This document shows positions 10,001-18,479 of a stretch of DNA of 64,000 nucleotides, in pieces (position 1 is the first letter of the stretch; every line of letters begins with the position of its first letter). The notes below the pieces were generated by a model. That model saw only the letters and a program-made list of their open reading frames with translations, was not told the DNA's origin and made no database searches. Where the stretch lies: positions 13,541,401 through 13,605,400 of the forward strand of contig CM034405.1 in NCBI GenBank assembly GCA_019925095.2, given 5' to 3'. This DNA comes from Dendrolimus kikuchii (taxonomy: Eukaryota > Arthropoda > Insecta > Lepidoptera > Lasiocampidae). The position numbers and the translations under genes were made by a program.

Positions 10001-10247
10001 TTTTCTTTCTTGCAGCAATCGAAGATGAAGTCGACCTTACTGATTTGTTACCTTTGGACTTCACAGTATGTGCCGATGAATGCCCATTAGTTCCAGGAGA
10101 ACGTGTCCTTAAGTTCCTGGAGTCGTCATTTGTTTCAACGGCTGTCGTCCTTGGTACTTCTTCAGTTCTGACTTCGGTTGTCGCCTCAATCATCCTTTTG
10201 TGCGCGCTCCTTGTGAGCACCATACTTTTTGGCGATAGCTGATTCAT
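7089..10247 (-). CDS. BEL/Pao gag-protease-partial reverse transcriptase
   Basis: An uninterrupted frame of 1,052 codons from ATG 10247 (the frame is open further upstream through the primer-binding region to 10364, but that part is leader). Order of parts by nucleotide position: a charged coiled-coil-like N-terminus with an AARKKRLQLEAAEAKARIQ helix (about 10010); a gag-like DUF1759 region starting LFSGDPLDWLYF (about 9605); two CCHC-like zinc clusters with CRYC and CFKC (about 8980-8800); an aspartic protease with the DDGST active site (about 8605); and the fingers and palm of reverse transcriptase with DIKDMFLRVKI (about 7550) and the catalytic YMDDY (about 7335). After about 7260 the frame no longer resembles the family and ends at a stop, consistent with an internal deletion that removed RNase H and the integrase core. 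The lack of stops over 3.1 kb suggests a fairly young copy. Confidence 0.85.
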   Translation of the reverse strand: MNQLSPKSMVLTRSAHKRMIEATTEVRTEEVPRTTAVETNDDSRNLRTRSPGTNGHSSAHTVKSKGNKSVRSTSSSIAARKKRLQLEAAEAKARIQMELIDLKLAVNLKELDEADNCSLLSEGAIEHESEHCIVENWLTDNAQNQKMQTDLQPNGAMGPQVSAAPHVSTAAQDGMDGTVHALASALKDLAAATSAANSSGVNNRMFNRLCTAKELPLFSGDPLDWLYFKKAFEESSRICNFSEDENLWRLRKSLHGAAKDAVTALLISATSVETIMSSLELQFGNPDIIINRILQDIYKLRPISQEYQKDIIAFSVKVRNYVAAVTTIGCEDYLNGMNILSLILSKLPTVLISKWTDYSYPLFNKMLKPKLVILSEFLTEEAEKITKTAINLSSLIYGENVRHRGQAVLFNLKHNQEHGGLMCRYCHISKHLLVDCKKFKKSLCKDRWAYVKRHGICFKCLISKHKQTDCPEPVCEVEDCGRSHHRLLHYAENKNSQQNRVNITDVTEGETQTGIIAHVTANDNKVLLKTVSVYIHGPSGIERTRALLDDGSTVTLISDNLATKLGLRGHKHSMRVCGAWNNGEVTCESETVNFSLSNEEGKMFDIRAYSVKDLNLPVQDYSTLKLNSCGIMKPELNNILLDGDCKPEILLGQDNYNLLMPLEIIKCKPSEPYLTRTLLGWCVHGCTRMPFKKGKSALQSALILSEESHPFSHESDRILQEMQEEMQHSFAIDALGISSKPRQNREERQAIEQLESTAKLIDRRWFVGLPWKNTNIKMPDSYDNALIRLKGIEKKMKNNVGFATRYKERVDHLLQNDYASELDSIPNPKHVWYLPHFGVDNPNKQKLRLVFDAAAKCKGMSLNDFLIQGPDLLISLYGIMLRFRERKVAVTGDIKDMFLRVKIHKEDRDAFRFLWKEAADKPVKVFTMSSLIFGANCSPFIAQFVKNKNATRFASMFPDAVNAIWKQQYMDDYIDSFDNEEIATKLVKDVKYVHQQAVTFKNGQQLSWKLKYIMLYLFTKWKERIENTTVLNWCLENSSCRNLICVMRYRGN

Positions 10248-10287
10248 GAGGGATCCGGCCGAAGACCAAAAATATAGCGGACGAGGC

Positions 10288-10428
10288 GGAATAAACTTAA
10301 AACAGTTTTCGATAGCAAAACGTATATTCGAATTTTTTTTCAATATTTTTACAGACAATGTCACAATTCATGGGTCTAAAAAGAAACAAAACAGCCCAAC
10401 TAGTATAATTTTTAAGGAGTTTCTCCGT
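10288..10428 (-). repeat. BEL/Pao 5' LTR
   Basis: A 141-base direct repeat of the LTR at 6742-6872. Its outer end lacks the TGTTGGCG seen in the other copy and instead runs into TTTTATT. The boundary with the internal region may extend to about 10273 (GCCTCGTCCGCTATA). Confidence 0.65.
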
Positions 10429-10804
10429 AATAAAATGAACCATTGTTTTATAAAAAGAAAAAAACAACATTATTTTTATTATAAAAAAGCATCTCAATTT
10501 ATTAACAAAAAATATAAGATCCGACTTCCACCGGTAGCGGGACTTAAGGTTTAAAATACCGGTGGTTAAAGGCTCTAGAGACAAGAACCTCTTTACAAAT
10601 CATACTATGTCATGTAGTACTGCAGCCTATTGCCGGATCTTAAATTTTTCAAGGGGAACAAAAACTTAAAAATGCCGCCCCTACTCGTCTATATTTTTAC
10701 CTCAATCATCATCATCATCATTTCAGCCATCAGACGACCACTGATGTACACGCGTCCGTCTGTGGTTTATAACCTATGTCTACGCGCCTTGTGAATAGTA
10801 GATT

Positions 10805-10915
10805 GTTACACGAGAGGTGAAAGTGCCATATTTAAGCACAAGATAGTTTGGCGCACGAGCGTAGTGAAGGCGCTAATAATTCGAGTGCCTAAATAGGCCT
10901 TTCACCCGAGGTTAA
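10805..10915. repeat. Long imperfect hairpin element
   Basis: Arms of about 47 bases pair along most of their length: GAGGTGAAAGTGCCATATTTA on the left faces TAAATAGGCCTTTCACCC on the right, and the pairing continues inward to GGCGC/GCGCC around a loop of about 15 bases (ACGAGCGTAGTGAAG). Nothing in it is coding. It looks like a small dispersed hairpin element. Confidence 0.7.
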
Positions 10916-11334
10916 CATTATGATTTTCATTTCGAATATGAGGAAAGTAAATAAAAACTGATTAGTTAAGCAAACAACTACTTCTGTAATAAAATCAGGC
11001 GGTAAATCCATATCTAAATCTGATGAAACATCATCAACGTCAAGTATTTTTTTTTGTATAGTAAATATTTAGGTCAAACTTATGTAAATCAAATAATAAT
11101 TTAGTGAAAAGTAATTGTTGAAACAAAATTGTTGATATTTTTTTTATTACAATCTATGCCGCGATTTGATAATGACTATAAAAAAGTTGGAACTCCAAGT
11201 GTACTTTCAGAATAATTATTAGAAATGAAAAAGTAATGTATGTGCTTAAAGTACTAGATTTATGCGGCCAAAGTTACGTTAATGATGAGCCGTGTATTCG
11301 TCTGCGAAGTTTGAAATTGCCAACCTTAGAATTT

Positions 11335-11353
11335 GGGGGGGGGGGGGGGGGGG
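11335..11353. repeat. Run of 19 G followed by GGGCCCGGCCC
   Basis: Nineteen consecutive G residues are followed at once by the palindromic CTGGGCCCGGCCCTGG. It is an isolated GC island in a very AT-rich intron and could be a site of polymerase slippage or assembly error. Confidence 0.85.
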
Positions 11354-11955
11354 CTGGGCCCGGCCCTGGCGTTGAGGCTGTTCGTTATGCAACTTTTGCA
11401 CTTTTTATTAAACAGCAACAAAATCAATTTTGATGGTCCCGAGAAAACAACTTGTTTTTACGTCCTCAATATAGCAAGATGTCTACTTTTCGAAACAATT
11501 GAATACGAAGCACGTTATTTTCTATTAATGTCAACGTTTGCTATAAAAGCAAGTTCCCATAATATTTTACATGTAAATTGTTCATTAAAGCTAAAACCTA
11601 ACTGGTAAGTTGCTTAAGTGCTCATAGATACAAGAGCAAATAAGTCGGTCAAATATTGCTTTAATCCAACTAGTTTGTAATGAGTGTTAAGATTTCAAAT
11701 CAGTCGTATATGTTAAAGCAATTTTGAAAAGAAGAATATTGTGAGAAAACCTACAAGCCGAGGTAATAGATATTTAAAACAGCCCAATACGTCTCACGAA
11801 AACTTCACATTGGCATTTTGCGGCTATCATCGCAAAAAAGTATCCGTTAAAGTGTTAAATTCGGCGGTAAAGGTTATTATTGTCGTCAAAACAAAATAAA
11901 AACAATTATGATATTAATGGTAGCAAAATAACTGCTAGATTATTATTAAACTTAC

Positions 11956-12086
11956 ATTAAAGTACCACATGAACCTCTCGACGGGTGGATTTGCACGAAC
12001 TTCGCACTCCAAGTGTAAAGAGTCTAGTTCCACAACTTCGTTCAATTTCCCGTCGCCGAGTTTTGTTACTTCTATTATTGGACTAT
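11956..12086 (-). CDS. Sidestep-like receptor, Ig4 first half
   Basis: A 131-base exon (acceptor AATATTCCAG; donor TTTAAT|GTAAGT), joined in phase to the Ig3b exon. It encodes SPIIEVTKLGDGKLNEVVEL, then LHLECEVRANPPVERFMWYF. The first Ig cysteine (LEC) and core tryptophan (MWYF) are present, and ECxVxANPP is a signature of this Ig in Sidestep proteins. It ends in phase 0, while the next exon found (Ig5a) starts in phase 1. Direct splicing to Ig5a would therefore shift the frame and reach a TAG within six codons. An Ig4b exon is required. Confidence 0.87.
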
Positions 12087-12540
12087 CTGGAATATTAAAA
12101 AAAAAGTCAAACAAAATAATCTGCGAATAGATTAAAAAGCATATTACGACAATTCTTCGGTCCCCCAAATATATTAAAATTAATACAACATCAAGTAACA
12201 TCTCAAATAAGTAATTTTTTATTTAAAGAAAAATTAAGCACACACACGTCTTAAATTTCAAGATAACAACTTTACAGTGCAGTAATTCCCAGCCTTTTGT
12301 AAGCCATCGGCCCATTTAGAAGAGACCTTGGTTTGGCAGACCTAACTCTCGAGATACCATGCAGGAATAGAGTGATCTTCCTCGTATCGAAGATGGGCTG
12401 TCTCTACGGGGATAACAAGGGTGAACATAATGTGATATTTTTTATGGCAGAATGTGCAATAGATTCCGCGGGAGATGGGTCTAAATCTTACGCAAGTGAA
12501 GCAGTAGTTTTAAATATTTTAACCTTTTATTTCTAGGGCG
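12087..12540. other. Intron without recognisable content
   Basis: AT-rich intron between Ig3b and Ig4a exons; no repeat or exon identified here. Confidence 0.45.
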
Positions 12541-12790
12541 GATTATATATTTTTTTTTATTGCCTGAAGCAGGCAAACACGCGGACGGCTGACCTGATGG
12601 AAAGTGGTTACCGTTATCTATAGACTTTTGCAACACCAGGGGTATCGCCAACGCGTTGCCGATCTCTAAGAAATTTTATAACGCCCTTCTTAAAGAAGCC
12701 CATGTCATAACGTAAAAGAAAAACCGCGGCGGGAAGTTCCCTACAAATCATTGATATACGCGGAATAAATGTTCATCGTTCTATCTAATG
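12541..12790 (+). repeat. Interspersed repeat family B, copy 1
   Basis: Starts in a T-run followed by ATTGCCTGAAGCAGGCAAAC, then GGAAAGTGGTTACCG and GCCAACGCGTTGCCG. Similar copies lie at 38468-38710 and 62725-62860. The shared T-run, length and lack of coding sequence suggest a non-autonomous element or SINE. It resembles the start of family A. Confidence 0.65.
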
Positions 12791-12949
12791 GAAAGTGGTT
12801 ACAATAACAACTGCAGCGAAGCCAACATGTTGCTAGTCTTTTAGATGGGATAGGAGAGATGGGACGGAGGGCTCAGACGAGAGGAATTAGATAGAGAGGA
12901 TAAAGGAATGGATAAGGGAAGGTGGAAGTACACCATCGGAATTCATAAT

Positions 12950-13080
12950 CATTGTACAAAATACGATTACAACAAAGCCAACAGTTCCACGCCGATATTC
13001 TGTGAAAGCGTGGTATCACACCGATCGAACCGGCTCTAATCGAGCGGTAATGATTCATGCAGGGCTCCACTACATCCAAA
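12950..13080 (+). repeat. Interspersed repeat family D, copy 1
   Basis: The block GTTCCACGCCGATATTCTGTGAAAGC followed by TATCACACCGATC matches 22540-22660 (GTTCCGTGCCGATCTGTGAAAGC, TATCACACTGATC). Nature unknown. Confidence 0.6.
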
Positions 13081-13184
13081 ATATAAATATATTTTCTTCA
13101 GTCATTGACATTACGTACATTGAAGCATTTTTAAAACAACTGGAATACACTATATAAACGATGCAGAACACGATTCAATTTTTA

Positions 13185-13465
13185 AATTTTTTTTGTCTGT
13201 TTTTTCGGAATTTACGTAAAAACGACTGGACCTATATTGATGCAATTTTCAATGATCGAAATCTGCGCTACTGTTTATCCTGGGAATCCCACGGGATTTT
13301 TTCCGAGAGCGATTTGTAAAAGAATAAGTTTATTCCGACACAGTTTTCACTAAAACGATAGCTTACATTATTATTAAATGCTACGGTACTTTGTTTCCGA
13401 AATCCCGCGGGAGTTTCAAGTCAAGCGTGGACGAAGTCGCGAGCATATCCTAGTCACTTATATTT
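13185..13465 (+). repeat. Interspersed repeat family C, copy 1
   Basis: Contains TTATCCTGGGAATCCCACGG, ATTCCGACACAGTTTTCACT and AAATCCCGCGGGAGTTTCAA, ending GCATATCCTAGT. Matching copies lie at 36780-36985 and 38930-39410. The CCTAGT end recalls Helitron termini, but no hairpin was identified, so the class is left open. Confidence 0.65.
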
Positions 13466-13474
13466 TACTTTATA

Positions 13475-14760
13475 TTAGGTTGGGGAAAAAGTTTCTGCGC
13501 ATTTTATATAAAAATTCAAAAGGTTTTTTTTATAAAGTTTATTTACATTTGACTAAAGTATGTAGGTGCCATTTTGTTGGATAACTTTTTGCCATCTTGT
13601 AGGTAGGGACGTGAGTGATCCCATTGCTATAAAAATTTTGGGGCTTATGATCAAAAAACTGCGACAAGTGGTTTTGGCAGTCCTCTCGTGATGTTAACCT
13701 GACACTGCCTAAGGAATTCTACAGAGACCGAAACAGGTGTAAATCTGAAGGTGCAAGGTCAGGACTATACGGCGGATGCATTAACACCTCCCAGCCAAAC
13801 TTTCGTAATTTTTTCTGAGTGGCTAAAGATGTGTGAGGTCTAGCGTTATCATGGTGAAAAACCACACCCCTTCTGTTGATTAATTCCGGCCGCTTTCTCT
13901 CAACTTTTTGCTTTAATTTCATCAGTTGTTCGCAGTACAGTTCAGAATCGATGGTCCTGCCTGGCGGTAACAGCTCATAGTGAATAATGCCCTTCCAATC
14001 CCACCATACACACAGCATCACGTTGTTGCGAGTTAACCCGGGTTTCGCCACAGTCTGTGAAGCCTGACCGGCCTTTGACCACGATCTTTTTCGCACGTTC
14101 TTGTCGTATGTGATCCACTTTTCATCACCAGTTATCAGCTTCTTCAAAAATGGTTCGGTTTCATTACGTCGTAATAAATACTCACAAATGAGTACACCTT
14201 TCATTAGGTTTCTTTCAGTGAGCTCATGAGGCACCCAAATATCGAGCTTTTTTGTGTACCCAGCTTTTTTCAAATGCGCCAAAACCATTCTGTGGTCAAT
14301 TCCCAGGTCTCCAGCTACATCGTAACTACTAATATGCCGATCTTGCTCCACTTTTTCAAAAATAGCGTCAATTTTGTCCGTAACAGGGCGACCAGAGCGA
14401 CGTGCATCTTTGATATCAAAATTTCCGGATTGAAAACGCTTAAACCAAATTTGAGCTACTCTCACAGATACTGCATTAGGTCCATAAACATCACATAATA
14501 TTGTCGCGGCTTGTTGCATTTTTACCTTTTTTGTAGTAAAATTTTAAAATGTATCGAATTTCTTCATTAGATTCACTCATTTTAATAATAAGAAAAACAA
14601 ATGAAAATCACACATTTTCCTAATTTGAATTTGGAATTGTCTTCTTTAAAAATACAACTTTTTAATGATACCAAAACCAGCCAGATATAAATGGTATAGG
14701 CAAAGAGATCTCATTACAAGTTCATACATACTATATGCGAAAAGACTTTCCCCAACCTAT
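13475..14760 (-). mobile_element. Near-complete mariner transposon
   Basis: The ends are terminal inverted repeats: TTAGGTTGGGGAAAAAGTTT on the left and the complement of ATAGGTTGGGGAAAGTCTTT on the right, about 1,286 bases apart and next to TA dinucleotides. Length, inverted repeats and TA target fit the mariner family of the Tc1/mariner superfamily. It lies in the intron between Ig3b and Ig4a, on the same strand as the host gene. Confidence 0.93.
13560..14580 (-). pseudogene. Mariner transposase, frameshifted and with a premature stop
   Basis: The longest open part (13719-14519, 266 residues) holds the helix-turn-helix region (AQIWFKRFQSG, RSGRP), then the catalytic triad: D132 in ITGDEKW, D224 in FHHDNARPH and D259 in YSPDLAPSD. 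The spacing gives the D,D34D signature of mariner. The true start is upstream at ATG 14580 (MSESNEEIRYIL), separated by a two-base deletion near 14519 just before QAAT. A CAG to TAG change near 13720 stops the frame after HLFRSL. Downstream codons still read as the mariner C-terminus for about 50 residues. All three catalytic residues are kept, but the two lesions make the copy inactive. Confidence 0.9.
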
Positions 14761-14784
14761 TATATTATACTTATAATTTCAAAT

Positions 14785-15400
14785 CCCTATTAATATTATA
14801 TATGCGAAAGTAACTCTGTCTGTCTGTTGCTCTTTCACGGAAAAACTACTAGACCGATTTGGTTGAAACTCAATATATATATATATATACTTTCAATGGC
14901 GAGAATGTACATAGGATACTTTCTATCCCGAAACATACGATCGTTTCCGGGATAAAAATATATTTGTCTCTCTGTTTGTTTAAGCTTTTACGGAAAAATT
15001 ACTAGATCGCTTTGGCTGAAATTCGGTATATATGTAATTTTAACACCGAGGGTGGACAAGGGATACTTTTCATCCCAGATAATGGGATAGATTTTGGGAT
15101 AGATTTAATGTATAGATATATAAATAGATTAAAGGTTATCCCAGAAAGAAAGATAGGTTTTTTGTGATTTGCCATTTTCATCATTTTAGACATTTTGGTC
15201 ATTAGGCTTTTAATTTTAGTCCAGCTATAGTCCATTTTTAGTCAAATTTTAGCCCAATTTTAGTCCAAATATGACCCAATTATAGTCCGATATTATACCT
15301 ATTTTAGTCCAACTGTATCCCAATTTTAGTCCAACATTAGACCAATTTTAGTCCAAATTTAGCTCAATTTTAGCCAAATTATTTATTTTATATTAATTCA
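14785..15400 (+). mobile_element. Helitron-like element with an internal minisatellite
   Basis: Starts with AATATTATATATGCGAAAGT then CTGTCTGTCTGTT and AACTACTAGACCGATTTGGT, phrases shared by abundant non-autonomous Helitrons of Lepidoptera. From about 15190 to 15370 it passes into a degenerate tandem array with a 12-13 base unit (CCAATTTTAGTCCAA). Class inferred from sequence phrases. Confidence 0.55.
15190..15370. repeat. Minisatellite, unit about CAATTTTAGTCCA
   Basis: About 13 imperfect copies of a 12-13 base unit with the core TTTAGTCCAA/TTTAGCCCAA. Confidence 0.8.
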
Positions 15401-15721
15401 ATTTATTTTCCAAAAAATTTCATTTGCATTATTAGTATTATTGATATCAATTTTAACATATATAACATAAATGGTTCAGTTATTTATGGCGCCCACACTA
15501 GAAAATAAATTTCTATGTCGTGGATGACAAGCGGTTGACACAGACTTTTACTGTTGGCATTGGTATGTATGTCACCTGCATGTTTATTAAATACATAAGT
15601 GCATATACATAATAAGGATACAATAATTTAATCCTACGTAATATTCATTAAAAATACATGACATAAGGATCACTATTAGAATATAACATTTCTAACATGT
15701 CATAAAGTAATTATAATAATA

Positions 15722-15795
15722 ATAGCCAGCATTACCCATAGAAGACGGTATTCTACTTTAGTCTTGAGGGACTGCGGGTATAATACAATACAAAT
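15722..15795 (+). mobile_element. CR1-like LINE 3' tail, copy 2
   Basis: TTACCCATAGAAGAC, GTATTCTACTT and AGTCTTGAGGGACT match the end of the element at 3142-3300. Confidence 0.55.
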
Positions 15796-15884
15796 TTTTT
15801 ATATATTATTTTATATACTATTTTATACAAGTTTTCTTTTATTGTATTAGATTATTTATACAAAGTAAAAAATAATATGTAGAT

Positions 15885-15917
15885 ATGTATATATACATTA
15901 CACCTATACACACACAC

Positions 15918-15962
<45 letters not shown>

Positions 15963-15992
15963 TACATACATATATATATACATACATACATA
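15885..15992. repeat. (CA)n and (TA)n microsatellite next to the LINE
   Basis: A short CA run at 15909-15920 passes into about 16 TA units and then CATA repeats. The CATA part is probably the 3' microsatellite tail of the adjacent minus-strand LINE. Confidence 0.85.
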
Positions 15993-17264
15993 ACTTCACG
16001 CCAGTTCCCTCGCGGGGTAGGCACGAACAACAGAGTGCCATTTAGGCTTATTCTTACACACCTCACTTGCCTCTTTGACATTCATAACTCTTGTCATGCA
16101 AGCTCGTCTGTTCTTAAGGCTCCTGACATCACCTTCTGCTAGTACACGATCAATTTGATCATGGAAGGTGTGTCGTGGCCTTCCACGACTTCTGCATCCA
16201 TCCACTTTTGCATTGTATATCTGTTTAGTCATTCTTTCATCATGCATTCTTTCCACATGCCCGAACCACCGGAGCATTCCTTTCCTTACCTTCACCCCGA
16301 CACTCTCTTTCAGACCAACTCTCTTTCTTACTTCGGTATTACGAACGCGGTCCGCGAGCGTCACTCCGCAGATTTTGCGCAGTGCTCGTATCTCGACCGC
16401 GTTTACTCTACTTTCATGCTCTTTCTTCCATACCCAACTCTCGCTTCCATACGTGAGCGTAGGTACCAGCACCGCGTTGTGTACGGCGAGCTGGGCCTTC
16501 TGGCTGAGGTTCTTAGCGCCTAGAAGTTTACCTAACGCTCCGTTCAAACTATTCCCCAAATTAACTCTTCTTTCTATATCAGCGGTGTACCTTCCATCCC
16601 TGCTAAAAGCACATCCAAGATATACAAACTCATTCACTTGCTCCAGCATAACATCATCGACCATTATCCTTGCATTCGTTCTGGTTTCTTCTCTTTCAAA
16701 CACCATAACCTTTGTTTTCTTCGCATTCAAGTGTAAGCCTCTCGCCTGACAGTCATCTTTCATCATTGTGACTAGTGTTTGCAGTTCTGATGGCGATTCG
16801 GCTAAAAGCACGGCATCATCCGCATAAAGCAAGGTGCTTACAACTAGATCACTCATCCGCACCCCAACATCCATCAATCTTATTCTCTGGAGACAATCGT
16901 CCAGATATAGGATGAACAGCAAAGCCGACAGCACGCAGCCCTGGCGGACGCCAATATTGACGTCAAACCAGGGCGACAGGCTGCCTTCCACTCGCACGCA
17001 TGCCATACAGCCCTCGTAAGTGGACTGCACAGCACGCATCAATTGGCCATTAATACCATATCCGGGCAATATGTCCCAGAGGTCCTTCCGCACAACCCTG
17101 TCAAATGCTTTCTCTAGATCCACAAAACCGCAGAAAACCTTCCGGCCCATAGCCAGCTGCTTCTCTACGATATTGCGGAGAGAGAAAACTTGATCCATAC
17201 ATCCCCTTCCATTTCTGAAACCACCTTGTGCATCCCACAGTAATCCATCGGATACAACTCTCAT
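15993..17264 (-). mobile_element. Non-LTR retrotransposon reverse transcriptase, 5'-truncated
   Basis: An open frame of 422 residues without its N-terminal endonuclease. Visible motifs: GGFRNGRGCMDQVF (residues 14-27), FVDLEKAFDRV (47-57), GVRQGCVLSALLF (105-117), the catalytic YADD at 147-150, HLNAKKTKVMVF, then the thumb and a C-terminus with LTYGSESWVWKK, MLRWFGHVERM and a GRPRH basic patch. The start at 17264 is an internal ATG; the upstream side is a (TA)n run, so the 5' end was lost at insertion. The 3' end has a CATA-type microsatellite tail. Two related copies of the C-terminal end lie at 25501-25775 (plus) and 51484-51565 (minus), and a diverged relative at 57560-58050. The frame is intact, so the copy is fairly recent. 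Clade is probably RTE or R4-like, which I cannot settle by eye. Confidence 0.88.
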
Positions 17265-17280
17265 TCTCGTCTCTCTCTCT

Positions 17281-17285
17281 CTCTC

Positions 17286-17348
<63 letters not shown>
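17281..17348. repeat. (TA)n microsatellite
   Basis: About 30 consecutive AT/TA units preceded by a short CT run, directly at the 5' end of the LINE copy. Confidence 0.95.
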
Positions 17349-17351
<3 letters not shown>

Positions 17352-18017
17352 ATGTGCATTGCTGAGAGAGGGGGTCTAGATGCTTGAGTGTCACCTGTAT
17401 TTATGCTTGCTCTTTAAACTAGAGGCACGCACCAGAGTATGACCCACGGCGTAGCTGCGGGGTAAACTTTAATGTATAACATAATATTTAAAATATACAT
17501 GAAGTCTATTACACCGTTATGATACAGCACAAAATAAGGTGGCAATCTAAATGCGTAATGGTTGTCGGAAGTAGGTGCCACTTATATTCCACAAAAGTAC
17601 TTACCATGTCAGTAATTCGCGGCATTGAAATTGGTGCGTACGGCCTTGTAAGTTAATATTAGTTTAATAGCACTTCCCTGTTCGAAAATGATAAAAGTAA
17701 TTGATCTGTTTTGAAGCGGTGTAGATAAAGGACTTTTTTATTACGGCTTCTATTCTGTTTTGGTCCTTTTTTAAATTTATTATTTTACTAGAGTTTACTC
17801 CGAGGCTGCGCCGCGTGCCAAGCCCTGGGCAGTAGCTTTATTTTACTTACACAAACACTTAATTAGGTTATTTACATGTAATGATAACAAAGAAACTAAG
17901 TCCATATGATCTAGACAACTGCTGAGCAAAACATAGAGATCAGTCGAAGATAACCTCATTTGAAGTAATACAACGAATGACATGTTGTTTATGACAACGT
18001 AGGTATTTGTTAGTAAA
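17349..18017. other. Intron without recognisable content
   Basis: No exon or clear repeat identified in this part of the intron. Confidence 0.4.
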
Positions 18018-18410
18018 TTGAAAAAACGCGATTGCAGCGCCATCTATTTAGTTAATCCGTCTACTCTACGGAAGCGACATCATTTATCGAGATAAAAAAT
18101 ATCCTAAGTGTTGATTCGGGATATAACCTATCTCTGTCTCGAGTTTCGTTCATATAATATTCTGTTGTTTTAAAAAAGGATGCGATCGCAGTGCATTTAT
18201 CGGGATAAAAAGTATCCCAAGTTATACCCCGCCCGCATACTCTGAGTCAAGTTTCATTTAAATCCGTTCAGTAGTTTTCACGTGATTCTCTAACAGGCAG
18301 ACAGACAGATGAAAATTCTAAACATTGCATTTTCGGAATCTGCTGGTCCGAATTATCCCTATTATCCCTTCCTTCCTATCCGAATTATCCCTTATTAATT
18401 AATATAATAT
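18018..18410 (+). mobile_element. Helitron-like fragments (family 2 relatives)
   Basis: Contains GATTGCAGCGCCATCTATTT, two blocks reading 'tatcgggataaaaagtatcc', and AATCCGTTCAGTAGTTTTCACG with a string of CAGACAGACAG. These phrases characterise a widespread lepidopteran Helitron family. The block near 18340 matches 37685-37760 in reverse (TCGGAATCTGCTGGTC). Confidence 0.5.
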
Positions 18411-18479
18411 TTTATTTTGGTCGATCCGTCTAATATTAGCAATATGCATCGGAACGTTAAATAAAGAAGTTCTTTTGCT

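Larger units (their letters stand above)
6742..10428 (-). mobile_element. BEL/Pao LTR retrotransposon, internally deleted
   Basis: Two direct repeats bound the element: 6742-6872 (3' LTR) and 10288-10428 (5' LTR). They share GGAATAAACTTAAAACAGTTTT, ACAGACAATGTCACAATTCA and TTTTTAAGGAGTTTCTCCGT. Between them lie gag, protease and the start of reverse transcriptase in one frame, then a jump to the C-terminal end of the integrase. RNase H and most of the integrase are missing. The two LTRs differ by several indels. Possible primer-binding sequence TGGTCTTCGGCCGG follows the 5' LTR. The element lies in the same orientation as the host gene, in the intron before Ig5. Confidence 0.85.
10429..11955. 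other. Intron between Ig4a and the BEL element, no Ig4b exon seen
   Basis: I read both strands for the missing second half of Ig4 (a C-x-A-x-N motif in phase 0 to 1 between AG and GT) and did not find it. The stretch holds AT-rich DNA, a long hairpin element at 10805-10915, an ATC repeat at 10705-10722 and a G-run at 11335-11353. Confidence 0.6.

Noticed and set aside
9826..10242. 138-residue plus-strand frame rich in Ser and Ala
   Set aside because: It is the antisense shadow of the charged gag N-terminus of the BEL element.
11535..11602. Candidate for the missing Ig4b exon (reads FTCK after an AG)
   Set aside because: It lacks the A-x-N pattern and a donor, and it runs into a stop soon after. 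The neighbouring DNA is low complexity.
13478..14760. The minus-strand start at 14519 as the real mariner transposase start
   Set aside because: The family N-terminus is encoded upstream from 14580 in another frame, so 14519 is an internal ATG after a frameshift.
15839..16142. Ile/Tyr/His-rich frames
   Set aside because: They are translations of TA and CATA microsatellites.
16155..16749. Two long plus-strand frames of 122 and 193 residues
   Set aside because: They lie antisense to the LINE reverse transcriptase and show no domain.
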